A DNA stretch of 64,000 bases. Source: Heterocephalus glaber (lineage: Eukaryota; Chordata; Mammalia; Rodentia; Bathyergidae). The stretch spans positions 5,450,499-5,514,498 of the forward strand of contig NW_004624748.1 in assembly GCF_000247695.1 (NCBI RefSeq), in the 5' to 3' direction. Position numbers and translations under genes: made by a program. The notes under the pieces were generated by a model, which saw only the letters and a program-made list of their open reading frames with translations, ran no database searches and was not told the origin of the DNA. Shown piece by piece: positions 36,890 to 48,415 of the stretch; position 1 is the stretch's first letter; the number at the start of each line of letters is the position of its first letter.

Positions 36890-37090
36890 TTTGTTTTGTT
36901 TCTGCACTGAGTGTTGAACCCAGGCTGAGCTATACCTCCAGCCCTTGGAAAAATTTGTATTTTAAATTTTGACCCAAGTCACTAATCTTGACTAAGTCCC
37001 TAAGTTGCTGTGACTGGACTCAGTCTTGTGATCCTCCTGTCCTCAACCTCCCAGAGTGCTGGGATTATAGATGAACCACCATGTCTGGTA
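36890..37090 (-). mobile_element. B1 + ID composite SINE
   Basis: ID complement (GCACTGAGTGTTGAACCCAG...TATACCTCCAGCCC), then B1 complement (GATCCTCCTGTCCTCAACCT, GAGTGCTGGGATTATAGATG). Confidence 0.65.
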
Positions 37091-39059
37091 TAAAACCCTA
37101 GATACGTGCAACCACTTATATACAACACTTCTATACACTGGCAAATGTTTTTATAACATCAACAGCAAGGGTCAGCAGAAAGCATGTTCAGATTTAAAAC
37201 ATCATTTATACACAGCTCATTTGTATGCCTATGAGCCTGGCACAGGGACTCCTTGGATGTAGAAAGTATAGAACCAAATTGCCTTGAACATTTTCTTCAA
37301 AAGTGGAAAGAGGAGAAGCCTACAGAAAAGAGGAGAAGCCCAATATTCTGTCCTTGTATCTCATATAAGTGCTTTTGTTAATCTGTGAGCTGAATCTGTG
37401 GTTTGTCTAGGTGATACAATTACATATTTCAAATAAAAATGCTATTAAAGCATTGATTGATTTTGACACTGCAGCATGGACTAATTTTTCCAGTGTAGTT
37501 CATCCTACACATCTGACACCTGGCAATTACTTGGTAAATATTCGCCACATGAATGAATGAAATGCAAACCCTCACCCATGTTTGGCAGCTCACCTAATGT
37601 GACAAAAACCCTGTGGCCTGAAGAAGGGAAAGGGGCTCAGAGAGAGGTTGCTGAATGTCAGCACATGTCTCTGTCAGGGGCCAGCAGATCGTAGCCTCCA
37701 GGAAGCACCCAGGGAGGAGAGGAATGCTCAGGACTGAAAACCACAGCTGGTTTGGAATGACTTGGCCACTCTAGGTCTTCCCAGGACCCTCCTTATACTG
37801 TATCCTGAGTGGTCAGTGCAAGATCAGGCCACCCAGTTGGGGAAGAGAACAATTATAGATCTCAAAAGAACTTTTCAAACATTTGTGACCATGATCCACA
37901 ATAAGAATACATTTTATTTTGTGAACCAAGAAAGACACCAACAAATATATAATTGAAACAAAAGTTTCACAACACAATAATTACCCTCACTACATGTGGC
38001 ATGTTGATATTCTATTCTATTCTTGTTCATTCTATTCCATTAAAGAAAGAGTGACACATTTCACTGATTTCACAGTACAATAACGGGCTAAGACCATACT
38101 GGGACCCTGAAGGGACAATGGGCTTCAGACTCTCCATCTCAGGGGTCCTGCTGCAAAGGGAAGGATGACCCTCCCCACAACCACACCTGGGAACATGCTT
38201 TGGTCCCAGAAAAGTATAAAATAAATCCCTGTTTTCTAGAATCTGAATAAGAGCTCAAAGGAGAAGTCTTGGCCTCTATATTTACAGTATTCTACAATGA
38301 TCATTAAGGTTCTCTGCTGTGACCTTTCTTAGGACAGAGGCTGCTGCAGACTTCTGACTGTTCTAGAGAGGGCTTCCCAGGCAGCTCCAGCACATCCTGA
38401 CTTAATGCCACCACTCAGAGAAAAGGCAGCAGCACAAGGCTGCCCCTCCACCAGGAGAATTCCCATATCAATCCTTCCCAGTAGTGCTCCTCATTCCCTG
38501 AGGTTTCAATGACTGTTCCTGGGGAGGGAGCTGGGGAATTGCTTCTATGATAAAATAAGGAAATCCCGAGTGAAACAACAACTTATACTGTGACTTGGGA
38601 AGAGGGGTAGAAGGGTACCCAATGTGATGTTTTTCTGCCACGTTTGACCACAGAGCCCTTTTGAAATATAATTCCTGAAAATCTGCAGTACATGATTTAG
38701 GCAATGCTTCCCCAAGTGACTGCTGTCTGCTGCTTCACTGTCTGTGAGCAGAGGTAGGCTAGAGCCACCTTCACTCCTGCACATGTGGAGGATGGGCCAG
38801 AGAGTTAGGATGCTTTGCCTGTATTTGGCTAATAGAACAAAAAAGCAGTAGAACTTTGTTGCCACGTCAAGAAGTACCTGATTGTTTATGTATTCATCAC
38901 TTGTAGTTTTAACTATTCAAAAGAAACATAGTGCTCTGTGACATGAAGTAATTTAGAAACTTGCTGAGGCTGTCCAGACTGCGCGTGAGAAGTGGAGTCA
39001 CCAAGTCAGCGAGCAACATAGGCTAACTCTCCAGTTTGCAATCTCATTGTGATCTTACT

Positions 39060-39156
39060 TTTGGTTTTTTGGGTTTTTTTGGTACCGGGGATCGAACTCT
39101 GGACCTTGTGCTTCCGAGGCGGGTGCTGGAACCACTGAGCTAAATCCCCAGCCCAT
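39060..39156 (-). mobile_element. ID SINE
   Basis: TTTTTTTGGTACCGGGGATC, GAACTCTGGACCTTGTGC and CACTGAGCTAAATCCCCAGC. A full reverse copy with few changes. Confidence 0.87.
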
Positions 39157-39903
39157 GACCTTATTTCTGTTTTTCACTGTACCTCTGGTGAAGTTGTATT
39201 TTATAGCATTTGAAACTTTTCTGTTATTTGTGATATTTTCTGGTATTGTAGATCTGTTATCTGGTATTTGTGGACCTTCATAAAGATCTCACAGCAAATT
39301 CTTCATAAATGTCAACAATATACTACCATTAGGTTTGAACTTTATCCCTCTGAAAACCAGAAAAGGGCTTTAAATACAATTGAGCAAGTTGTGCCCTGCC
39401 CACCCCCAGAAAGCAGAATTCATACAGACTATGCTGTGAATGAGGCCCTTTGGAGTTGTGTGACACAGCAGCATCCCTATGAAAACATGTTTAGGTTTTA
39501 TATTACAAAAGATAACACAAAGTAACAGTTGGTCAGAATGTCCAATCCATTCTCTTTCATTCCATGGACTCCTGTGTTTTTCATTAATTGTGGCATCTCA
39601 GTGTGGGTGTGCATGACAATCTTAAAGTCTAGATTCACATGGAGTCCCCTGAGTTCCTGGTTTGGAAATCTAACACTCAGTTCCATCACTAGTAAGAGAG
39701 GAATAATAATACTCAACCCAGCAGGCTGAGGAAAGGTAAGGCAGTAAAGCTCTTTACAAAGTCATCAGGAGTCATCTCAGAAGGCCAACTTCTGCTACAG
39801 CTCTCTGCCCTGGGGCTTTAAGTCCAAGTTTGCTATTTCAAGGCCAATTGAAACAGAAAAACCCCACAGGAAATCTCAGGAAGAAGTAGGTTGCAATAGT
39901 TCT

Positions 39904-40004
39904 TTTTTTTTTTGTATTAAATTCTTTTATTGGTACATTGTAGGTATACAACACAATTACATTTCTCATTGGGAATTGTACCTTTATATAATGCAACTTG
40001 GTAA
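39904..40004 (-). mobile_element. Very short 5'-truncated LINE-1 insertion
   Basis: About 100 bp of L1 3' end (on the minus strand AATGTACCAATAAAAGAATT then an A tail). It is flanked by perfect 14-bp repeats GTTGCAATAGTTCT at 39890-39903 and 40005-40018. It lies downstream of the MLNR stop codon. Confidence 0.85.
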
Positions 40005-40603
40005 GTTGCAATAGTTCTATCCACTGTAGTTCTTAAAGAAGATATTGTGCCTTAACATTATGATTTACTCCCAATCTGGAGAGTGTGGGACCCCTGAACA
40101 CTGAAGCCTATCTTCAAAATTTTTCTTACTTGCTACTAAAAGTTTTTGCTGCCCTACATAGGCATTAAATAATTCCTTGGATCCAGTTTCTCATTATCTT
40201 GGTTCCTTGTGTGTGCATCACTGTATTTATATCTCAAACATAAAAACAAAATACACCCCTGATCTAGGAGGCAATGTCTCTCTGTATCACTTAACTATAA
40301 AATGAGCAGTCATATTCCAAAAAAGGAAGAGAATGAATGAAGAACTACAAACCTTTCCAGAGCAAATTTTGTGGCATTTCATGATGCTAAAGTGAATGTA
40401 GATACATGAAAGAGAGACTAGAATGATTGGAGTAGTTACATTTCATACCTTGGTTAAAAAAAAATCTTGTTGACAATTTCTTAACCAACTTGCAAAATTG
40501 TAACCACTCTCCAGTCTTCTTAACAGCATCCACCCCTCACTTGCACTTATGTCTGTACAGATCTGTTGTCCCCAGAATCCCAGAACTGGCTTTGCTGGGC
40601 TGG

Positions 40604-40935
40604 TTAGGCCATTGTCTTTGAGTTAGTCATTGTCTCTGTGTAGCCAGCACTGTCTTCTCCAGTGTCCTGCTTAGGATCCTCCCGGCTTGGAGGAGAGAAT
40701 CCTCTCAGCTTGGATGGTCTTGTGAGCAGCAGTTTACAGGCAGCTGCTCTATACTTCTTGGAAATGAGGTTGTAGAGGATAGGGTTGATGGATGCACTGA
40801 GATAGAAAAGTTGCAGAGCAACAATGTTAAAGTACTGAGAGAAGTACATCATTCGGGTGTCTTCCGTGTTTATGTAAATGATTCTGCCAATGTGGAAAGG
40901 CAACCAGCAAGCTATAAATGCCAGAACCACGACTA
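40604..40935 (-). CDS. MLNR: MLNR exon 2 (motilin receptor TM6-TM7 and C tail)
   Basis: Second exon of the motilin receptor, a class A Gq-coupled GPCR of the ghrelin receptor family. The minus strand has acceptor TTTTTGCAG (AG at 40937-40936). It then encodes VVVLAFIACWLPFH (TM6 with the CWxP motif), RIIYINTEDTRMMYF in extracellular loop 3, SINPILYN (TM7 NPxxY-type motif), KKYRAAACKLLL (helix 8) and a C tail ending in TMTNSKTMA. It is fully open, with no stop or frameshift. The first two bases complete an ATA codon with the last base of exon 1. Residues align closely with human MLNR as I recall it, so selection was maintained until recently or still is. A 139-codon ORF running upstream to 41023 is intron read-through. 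Confidence 0.93.
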
Positions 40936-41821
40936 CTGCAAAAACAAGACAGGTGCCATAATTAGCAAAAGCACTCAAAATCAAATAAGGATCCCTCCAA
41001 GAAACCATCTGCAGTAACAGCAAAATAAATTAGAACTTGTACCTAGCAAGATCCCCGTGCCAAAAACCAAAACCAAACAAACAAACAATCCAGTTGGTTA
41101 ACTGCATCAATATTTATTTAAACCTGCCTGCATGTTAGGCTCATATCTGTGTTCTCAAGTCTGGCTACAAACCAGAAAGGCAACTGCTGTTTTGGCAAGC
41201 TTGCTTCCACAAACCCACTTCAGAGACATGTTCTTTGCTCTTTGTTGGAAAGAATTCTGCAACAGGTCTACACAATCTTTGATTTTTTTGATATGGGCAT
41301 GGTTCACTTTAGCCTTCAGGATAACTTAACATTCAATAAAATCTTAAGCTTACTGCAATCTACCCTGTTTTCTCAAGGGTACTGAGTAATCCACAGCAGT
41401 AGCATCTGACAGAGGCAATAGGATCAAGAGCCCTGAGCGGCTTCGGAAAATCACTGCTGTTCACTAGACCACCGCTTATCTCACTTTCTGGGATACCCAG
41501 GTGTTCCCCAGAAGGTGGTGCCTCGGTTCTCAAACTTAATTCTTTCCACGATTCTGGTCTAAAACAGAATTAACTGGACAAGAACCGAATCACATTCAAT
41601 GGTTAGGTTCAATGTTGACCTTATTTGATTCGGTTCTCGTCCAGTTTGTTTTGCCACCAGAATCGTGGAAAGAATTAAGTTCGTGAACCTAGTACTGGGA
41701 GACAGGGTATAGCTTTCTTTGGAGACCGGATGTAGAACCGAGGGCCAGTAGAGTTTCCCTGGCCCCGCTGGCGGTGCAGACCTCGGGCTGCTGTGTTTGG
41801 AACAGAGAGGTCAGCACTTAC
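40936..41821 (-). other. MLNR: MLNR intron
   Basis: The 886-bp intron between MLNR exons has intact GTAAGT donor and TTTTTGCAG acceptor. It contains a degraded ID-SINE tail near 41041-41095 and an inverted-repeat DNA element at about 41517-41700. Confidence 0.85.
41517..41700. mobile_element. Inverted-repeat (hairpin) DNA element in the MLNR intron
   Basis: Two arms of about 75 bp face each other. The core ACTTAATTCTTTCCACGATTCTGG begins near 41536 (24 bp), and its exact reverse complement is at about 41668-41691. The inner part, CTGGACAAGAACCGAATCA, pairs with TGATTCGGTTCTCGTCCAG with one mismatch. The loop is short (about 30 bp). The outer ends (GGTGCCTCGGTTCTC and AACCTAGTACTG) resemble the CAGTGGTACCTCGG-type termini of mariner/Tigger-group elements, so it is most likely a MITE. 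Confidence 0.75.
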
Positions 41822-42681
41822 TCAGGACGCGGACGGTCTGCCGATGGTCCTTTTCCCGTCCCAAGGCAGCCGGGCCTTGCAGCAGACCCCGGGTCTTCCA
41901 CAGCTCCCGCCCAGCGAGCCCGTAGAGGATGCTGAGGCACAGGAAAGGTAGGAAAAAGTAGGCAGTGGTGACCCACAGCATGATGCGCAGCGCACTCAGC
42001 TGCGCGCGACTCGGCCGGCACTCGCGGCTGAACAGCGCTGCGGCCTCGGGCCCGGAAGGCGGGGACGGCGGCGCTCCAGGTGACAGAGTAACCTGCTCAG
42101 TCCTGTTAAATTCTGGCAGCTCGTAGATGCCTGGGTCCTGCTGGAGGCACCACCAGAAAGAAGAAGGGCCCCGCGGAGAGCAGCGCCGCCGCCCAGAGCG
42201 CAGCGATGAGCACAGGGACGCGGCTCCGGGTGACGAGGACGCAGGCCCGCAGCGGGCGGCAGATGGCCAAGTAACGCTCGACGCTGAGAGCCGTCATGTG
42301 CACCAGCGTGGCGGAGGTGCAGCCCTCGCCCAAGTAGAGCGACAGGCGACAGAGCAGAGACCCGAACACCCAGGGCCGCGAGCGCCAGAGGCGGTACAGG
42401 TCGAAAGGGAGTCCGAGCAGGATGAACAGGTCGGACACGGCCATGCTGGCCAGGTACAGGTTGGTGGTGGTCCTCATGTCCTGGTAACGTCCGATGAGCA
42501 GTACAGTCACCATGTTGCCAGTCACCCCGACTGCGAACAGGCCCAGGCACACGGTAGTCACCGGCACCAGGGACCCTAGCGGGAAGGCTGAGCAGCGGCC
42601 TTCGTCGCACGGTGGCAGTTCTGCCCACGGCGGTTCCCGAGCACCTTCCTGGCCGTCGCTGCAGTTCCAGGGGCTGCCCAT
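41822..42681 (-). pseudogene. MLNR: MLNR exon 1 with a frameshift (motilin receptor TM1-TM5)
   Basis: First exon of the motilin receptor gene. From the ATG at 42681 the protein runs open for 177 residues: N-glycosylation site NCS at 6-8, TM1-TM4, conserved TM3 cysteine at 111, ERY (DRY-type) at 135-137. At about 42141-42154 the alignment to human MLNR needs a net +1 base. As written, translation ends 14 residues later at a stop. Reading on in the shifted frame restores the rest: loop 2, RECRPS with the loop-2 disulfide cysteine, TM5 (MLWVTTAYFFLPFLCLSILY) and RQTVRVL up to donor GTAAGT at 41821. Both exons total 1192 nt, one more than a multiple of three, which agrees with a single lesion. 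Loop 2 is also shorter than human. Motilin signalling is lost in mouse and rat, so this may be a young pseudogene. A base-call error is the alternative. Confidence 0.85.
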
Positions 42682-42970
42682 GGGAACTAGCGGCCCAGCA
42701 GGCGTGTCCGGCCCGATGGCAGAACGCGGTGGCGCGGGGGCCCAGGCGAGCCCTTTTGCGCACAGCCAAGCCCTGCCTCTGAGAGGTTCGGGAGCCGCAG
42801 ATCAGAGCTGGGGCAGAAGCTGCAGGGAGCTGGGAGCAGCAGCACGAAGTCTCCACCCCTGGCCTCGGCTCGCCTGGCTCCTAGGCCTTCCCAGTCCCTT
42901 TGTATTCCAGGGCGCTTCTCTGGCTACCAGCTGGCACACCTCACCGGGCGGCGATTGCAGTGCACGAGCC
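42682..42970 (-). promoter_or_regulatory. MLNR: MLNR upstream CpG-rich region
   Basis: GC- and CpG-rich sequence continues from MLNR exon 1 for roughly 300 bp upstream of the ATG, then drops to ordinary composition. It is likely to hold the 5' UTR and promoter. No TATA box or specific factor site is claimed. Long plus-strand ORFs at 42127-42579 and 42494-42988 are products of the GC-rich composition opposite the receptor exon. Confidence 0.5.
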
Positions 42971-43844
42971 CTGCCCCGTCCTGGGTAGCAGTTTCTGAAT
43001 CCCAGAGAAGCTGGTTCCTTGGACCCAGCGCAGTGCGGGTGTTTTTGTCAGCCAGGTACACAGGGGACTTTGTGAGGAATCTTGGGTGCTGGCTGTGTCC
43101 TGGAGGTTTGGAAATGCTCTCAATGACTACCAGGAAGGAAATAGTACAATCCTAAATAGTAGAACAGTCTAGATCAGAGTTTAGAGTCCTTCCCAGATCT
43201 GGTCTTGGCTCCACAGGAGTTGCAATGTGACCCTGGACCAGTGCTAACCTCACCCAGCCCACTTTGCAAGTGGTAGTGGAGGAGGTTGACTAATTTCAAG
43301 GGTCTCTGAAATCTACAAATATGAACATGTTTACTCACCATAAAGAACTAGACTTAAATGTTATGTCTTACACGTGCCATATGCTGTTTTTATCTACAGA
43401 ATGTTTTATAAACCAGGCTATTTGCCAACACCTGAAAGAATGAAAATTTAGGAAAAGGATGAAAACTGGTGTTTGGGTCAGTCCTTATGGTCTTGATGAC
43501 AATGGCTGACATGCAGTGCTTAGGTTGTGGTTGGCCCTGTGTTTTCCCTTTACTCCTATGCCCTGAGCAGCTCCTTTCCTGTGGACAAAGTGGGTCTCTC
43601 TTTAGAGCAAGCAGGTAGCCTGGGACACGGAAGGTGGCTGGTCTGATCCCAGAGCCTGCAGGCCTGATGTCTCACCAGTGTCCAGTTCCACCTCCTCAGT
43701 CTGTCTCTGCTTCCATCATCCTCGCTGAAACTTCCCATATTGCTCTTCTACCAAGTCCTGTATCTCTGTGTGAATAAACTCATGTCTAGTGATTTTTTTT
43801 TCATCCATCTTTTTGTGGCTTAAAATTTCAGCCTTCTTGCCTGG

Positions 43845-43972
43845 CGTGATGGCACATGCCTGTAATCCTAGCACTTGGGAAGCTGAGGCAAGAGGATCAC
43901 TGTGAGTTTGAGGCCAGTCTGTGCTACATAGTGAGACCCTGTCTCAAAAAAATAAAACCAAAAATATATATT
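43845..43972 (+). mobile_element. B1 SINE
   Basis: GCCTGGCGTGATGGCACATG, CACTTGGGAAGCTGAGGCAA, GTGCTACATAGTGAGACCC and an A-rich tail. Upstream of MLNR. Confidence 0.87.
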
Positions 43973-43979
43973 TTTAAAG

Positions 43980-46499
43980 CTTTTATCTCCAAGTTCCCTT
44001 TTTACTTCTTTTGAACCTGAAACCTGCCTTCACACTAGAAACATGCTTCTGTTGAGTTCTCTGTCTCTTGCAGGAACCATGGCTTGGTGGGGGTTCCTGT
44101 CATCCCCACCCCCATCACTATTTTTAGCCACCCTAAAGCCTAGCTTCATCGCGCCACAGTCTACAGGCCCTCCCAGTCACTCACCCTTGTTCCCTGAGGA
44201 CGAGGTGCCTCGCTGTCTCTCACAAGTACACACCCACTAACGTGCATCTTGCCTTGGCCTTTTGGGTTGTTGGCCTCCTTCTATCAAGAATCATGCCCTG
44301 GATCCTATCTGTAAGCCACTCTGGTAGATGCAGCTTATTCCTTACTATCAAGTGGGAGCACTCTGTATTGACTGCAGTCATCCCTACTTCTCACCCCATC
44401 CCCACTCTTTTGAGCTCACTTTTACTTGTGCCTTCCCTCCTATAATCCTTCACCGGATGGAGTCCTCCAGTCAGTCACTCCTACCTTTTTGTCTGTCCCT
44501 CACCTGCCTCGTGTCTTCATTTCCCTTCATTTGCCAGCCTAAATTCCATGAGCTGTCATGTTCACCCCCAGGCAGTCATGCTCAGCTCCCTTGCCCTGCT
44601 CTCTGTTGTCAATTCTGTCTACCCAAGGAGGGCACTGGCATAAGTGGCTAAGTGGAATTCTCTGCCCACTCCATGCAGGATTCTACTTAGCTGTTGAGTT
44701 GTTTCACTAGAGCCTGGTGACTCCTGCCATCTAAATACCCTACTTCCTCCCCATCCCCACTCCTGTCGTGTGCCCTCCTCTCTCCGTAAATACCAACAAT
44801 TCCTTCCCCTCCTCCCTCTAGGACTGTGTGCCTGTTTTTCTGGAAAAACAAAAAAAAGAAGCAATCAGAAGGCAATTTCTAAACTTCTTACTACCATGCA
44901 TACACTCCCTCATTTTCCCTCCTGGACAGATGAATGAATTGGTGGTGCTTGTATCTGGAGTCAGCTCAGCCCCTTAGGCACTCTATTTACCTTGGAAGGA
45001 ATCATTCTATTAATTCCCTCTCTCATCTATCATCAACATTTCCTCCCTTCTGGATCATTTCTGTGATTTCAGCAAAACTCTATTTAGAGTTTCACTGTAT
45101 TCACTGTAGAGTATCTACTGTCTCTACTTTTTCTCTTTTCTTTCCTTTCCTCCTCCCCTTAGTCAGAGAAAATGTAATTTCTTCATTTATAGTTGATATG
45201 ATTTTCTCTGAGCTCTCAGCTGTTAGGCAGCAAGAGAAAATGATCTAGCCCGAGTACAGCACAGTCCAGTTGATTAATGTCACAGACCCTCTAGGTAGGG
45301 TTCAGTTTTTTCATGGGGTCTTTCCCTTAGGTGACCCAGGTATGTGGGGATAGGGGCCCAGGTGCTTTAATGTCTTTGTGCAGCCAGAATAGGGACAAGT
45401 GCTTAAGTCTGTGCTGGCTCCTAGGGTGCCTGGGATGCCAGTTGCTAGATTCCAGTTCCATGTTCCCTTCCTGCCTAGTCACCAGCTGCTCTGCTATCTT
45501 CTGTGGCAAATGTACTATGACTTGTGAATGTGTGGTCCTTTCCTTTGATTCAGGGGAATTCTTGGCTTGCATAGGTTATAGATCCCTGAGTCTGTTTCAT
45601 TTCTTCCATTATGCCCCATGGCTTGATGGGCTACTCCAGCCTCTGCCTAGTGCCTCTCCTGTCCTGGTGCATCTTCAAGGTCTCTAGTCAGCACCCCTGC
45701 CAGCTGAATCCTGTCCACTGCCTATTCTGCATCACACATCTGCCATTCAGGTATCCCCTTTCTCTGTTGTATTTCCCCTTCACAGCTTATTACCAATACA
45801 CTATTTAATTTTCTCAGCTATTTTATTATCTGTCTCTTCATCTCCCAATATCATTTGCACCAGAAGGCAGGGCTTTTTAATCTATTGTGTTCATTGTTCT
45901 TTCCCTGGTGCCTGAATTAGTACCTGGCTCAAAATGAGAATTTGATAAATATTTATCTCTGGGAATGAATAAGCCTCTACAGAAGCAAGGGCCTTTATTT
46001 TCATGATTTCCAGTATGGAGAACAGTGCTCTGATTGCATCGGGTATGCAGTAAGAGTTCACTGATAATCCACTTTAAGATAAAGCACGGTAAAGAGATGG
46101 ATGCATAGCAGGTTTTTTGGATACCATTGTGGCAGTGAGGTTTAAGCAAGACTTGGCTCTTACAGTGCAGCTGAGCCTTTATTATTGGCTTGTCATCTCA
46201 TGTTTTAGAAAGATATGGGGCAAGGCATCTAAAAACTGACCAAATTGGTTTTCTACTTTTTTAGTTCTCTAGCTTTTCACCAGCTTTCTGACTTCATAGT
46301 TCATCTAATGAGAGGGAGTTCTCAGTGGACCCGGAATGGTGTGTACCTCTCCTGTGGTGATCATGTGGGGACAGGAGTGAGTCCAGGTCTGGCTTGGATA
46401 TGGCCCTGTCCCTGGAAGAGGTTGGTGTCATTAATAGGCCTTTGGCCCCTGGCTGGAGGCCTCACAAGTTGGCCCTTGGCAGGGTGGGAATGTCCTGGA
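43980..46499. other. Intergenic sequence between FNDC3A and MLNR, no gene seen
   Basis: About 2.5 kb with pyrimidine-rich stretches and several ORFs of 80-118 codons (for example 45331-45687) that lack recognisable domains, conserved splice sites or a paired homologue. A possible L2/MIR tail is near 45900-45960 (GAATTTGATAAATATTTATC). Confidence 0.45.
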
Positions 46500-46665
46500 T
46501 TAAAAATGAAGCTGTGTGTAAACTGCTCTTCCAAATACTTGCATGTTTCACCTCATTTAATCTTTAACTGTTATGGGGGGGGAATCCTCTTGATATCTCC
46601 ATATTATAGACAAGATCAAAGCTTAGAGAAGTTATCCAGTTATTCTAGGTCACTGGGGTAGCCAG
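46500..46665 (+). repeat. MIR-like fragment
   Basis: CACCTCATTTAATCTTTAAC, ATATTATAGACAAGATCAAA and AGCTTAGAGAAGTTATCCAG follow the MIR consensus. Confidence 0.5.
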
Positions 46666-47654
46666 TAATTATGGGGAGTGCTGTCCAGTCCAGTTCCAGA
46701 CTGCACAGGCATAACCACTGTGCTGTGTGGCCTCTTGCTGTGTGGACCATAGCACTATCAGCTGCATGGATGCTAAGAAAAGCATCTTCCAGAAATTTTG
46801 TAGACAAATGGGAGGACAGGGAAAGCTTTGAGGAGCTTTAGGGTATGTCACTCACACGCAGGTGCAGTTTCTGTTGAAACTTATAAAAACTGTAGGTTTT
46901 ATTCGCTTTTCTCACAGAAGGGCCAATATATAAGGCAGTGATTGAAAAGTGAGTACCTACAGCAAATGACACACATTTCTTTTTTTCTTTTCTTCTTCAG
47001 TAATTCAATAATTTATTCCTCTAAAAAAGTGTGTTAAAGTACATAGCTCTCATCCACAAGGATATATGAATGACATGTAATATGGAGGCTTTTTATTATT
47101 GTTTCTTTTTATCAGTCTTTTAGTGTTCTGTACCAGCACTATACTGTAGTTTCTTTTAGTGAACTTCACATATTTTTGTATTTTTCCAATTGTTTGCTAT
47201 ATATAAAAGAAATTCACTGTAAAATGTTGGAAGGAAAAAAAGAAACAAAAGAAATTCTGAATTTCCCAGCAATGTACAACTTTTAGATCTAAAAAAGGTT
47301 CTGAAATACACATATACAAGTGTGCTGGAAAATCTCACCCTTTTCCTCTCTCTACTTTCCCTTCTTAGTTCGAACCATGGTAAGAGTTCTAATTTCTGCA
47401 GAATTTCCAATTAAAAAAAGTAACTTCTCACTCTGTTGCAAATCCAGGGCTTGTACATTTCAGATTAATTCAGTAAAAACTCACAATTAAAATAATGCAT
47501 ATTTAAGGGAAATATTATGTAGATTTTTTCACACAGAAGTATGCAATATTTAAAAAAAAATCTATTGCCATTCATTTACTTTTGCACAAAAAATGTATAA
47601 ATATGTACTAGTTGTTCTTAAAACTTAAATGAAAAACACCAGATGAAAACTACC

Positions 47655-47745
47655 TTTTGGTGCCTTAAAAAAGGGGATTGAACTCAGGACCTTGCACTTG
47701 CAAGGCAGATGCGGTGCCACTGAGCTACATTCCTGGCCCCTAAAA
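47655..47745 (-). mobile_element. ID SINE
   Basis: GGGGATTGAACTCAGGACCT...CACTGAGCTACATTCCTGGC, reverse copy. It borders the (TG)n tract and assembly gap. Confidence 0.8.
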
Positions 47746-47773
47746 ATATTTTTTTACAGTTTTTGTTTTGCGG

Positions 47774-47798
47774 GTGTGTGTGTGTGTGTGTGTGTGTG
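47774..47798. repeat. (GT)n microsatellite running into the assembly gap
   Basis: About 12 GT units, cut off by the gap, so the true length is unknown. Confidence 0.95.
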
Positions 47799-48415
47799 NN
47801 NNNNNNNNNNNNNNNNNNNNNNNNNNNNNNNNNNNNNNNNNNNNNNNNNNNNNNNNNNNNNNNNNNNNNNNNNNNNNNNNNNNNNNNNNNNNNNNNNNNN
47901 NNNNNNNNNNNNNNNNNNNNNNNNNNNNNNNNNNNNNNNNNNNNNNNNNNNNNNNNNNNNNNNNNNNNNNNNNNNNNNNNNNNNNNNNNNNNNNNNNNNN
48001 NNNNNNNNNNNNNNNNNNNNNNNNNNNNNNNNNNNNNNNNNNNNNNNNNNNNNNNNNNNNNNNNNNNNNNNNNNNNNNNNNNNNNNNNNNNNNNNNNNNN
48101 NNNNNNNNNNNNNNNNNNNNNNNNNNNNNNNNNNNNNNNNNNNNNNNNNNNNNNNNNNNNNNNNNNNNNNNNNNNNNNNNNNNNNNNNNNNNNNNNNNNN
48201 NNNNNNNNNNNNNNNNNNNNNNNNNNNNNNNNNNNNNNNNNNNNNNNNNNNNNNNNNNNNNNNNNNNNNNNNNNNNNNNNNNNNNNNNNNNNNNNNNNNN
48301 NNNNNNNNNNNNNNNNNNNNNNNNNNNNNNNNNNNNNNNNNNNNNNNNNNNNNNNNNNNNNNNNNNNNNNNNNNNNNNNNNNNNNNNNNNNNNNNNNNNN
48401 NNNNNNNNNNNNNNN
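47799..48415. other. Assembly gap (617 N)
   Basis: An unbroken run of N. All ORFs spanning it are artefacts. Sequence on the right resumes with CACAACTTTT and no microsatellite. Confidence 1.

Noticed and set aside
41996..42856. 286-codon minus-strand ORF overlapping MLNR
   Set aside because: Only its shifted-frame part relates to MLNR. Before the receptor start and in the other frame it has no homology; it is a composition-driven frame.
42127..42988. Plus-strand ORFs of 150 and 164 codons opposite MLNR exon 1
   Set aside because: They are antisense to a conserved receptor exon in GC-rich DNA, have low-complexity composition and match no family.
45331..45687. 118-codon plus-strand ORF upstream of MLNR
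   Set aside because: No domain, no conserved motif, no splice or promoter context, and an overlapping ORF on the other strand.
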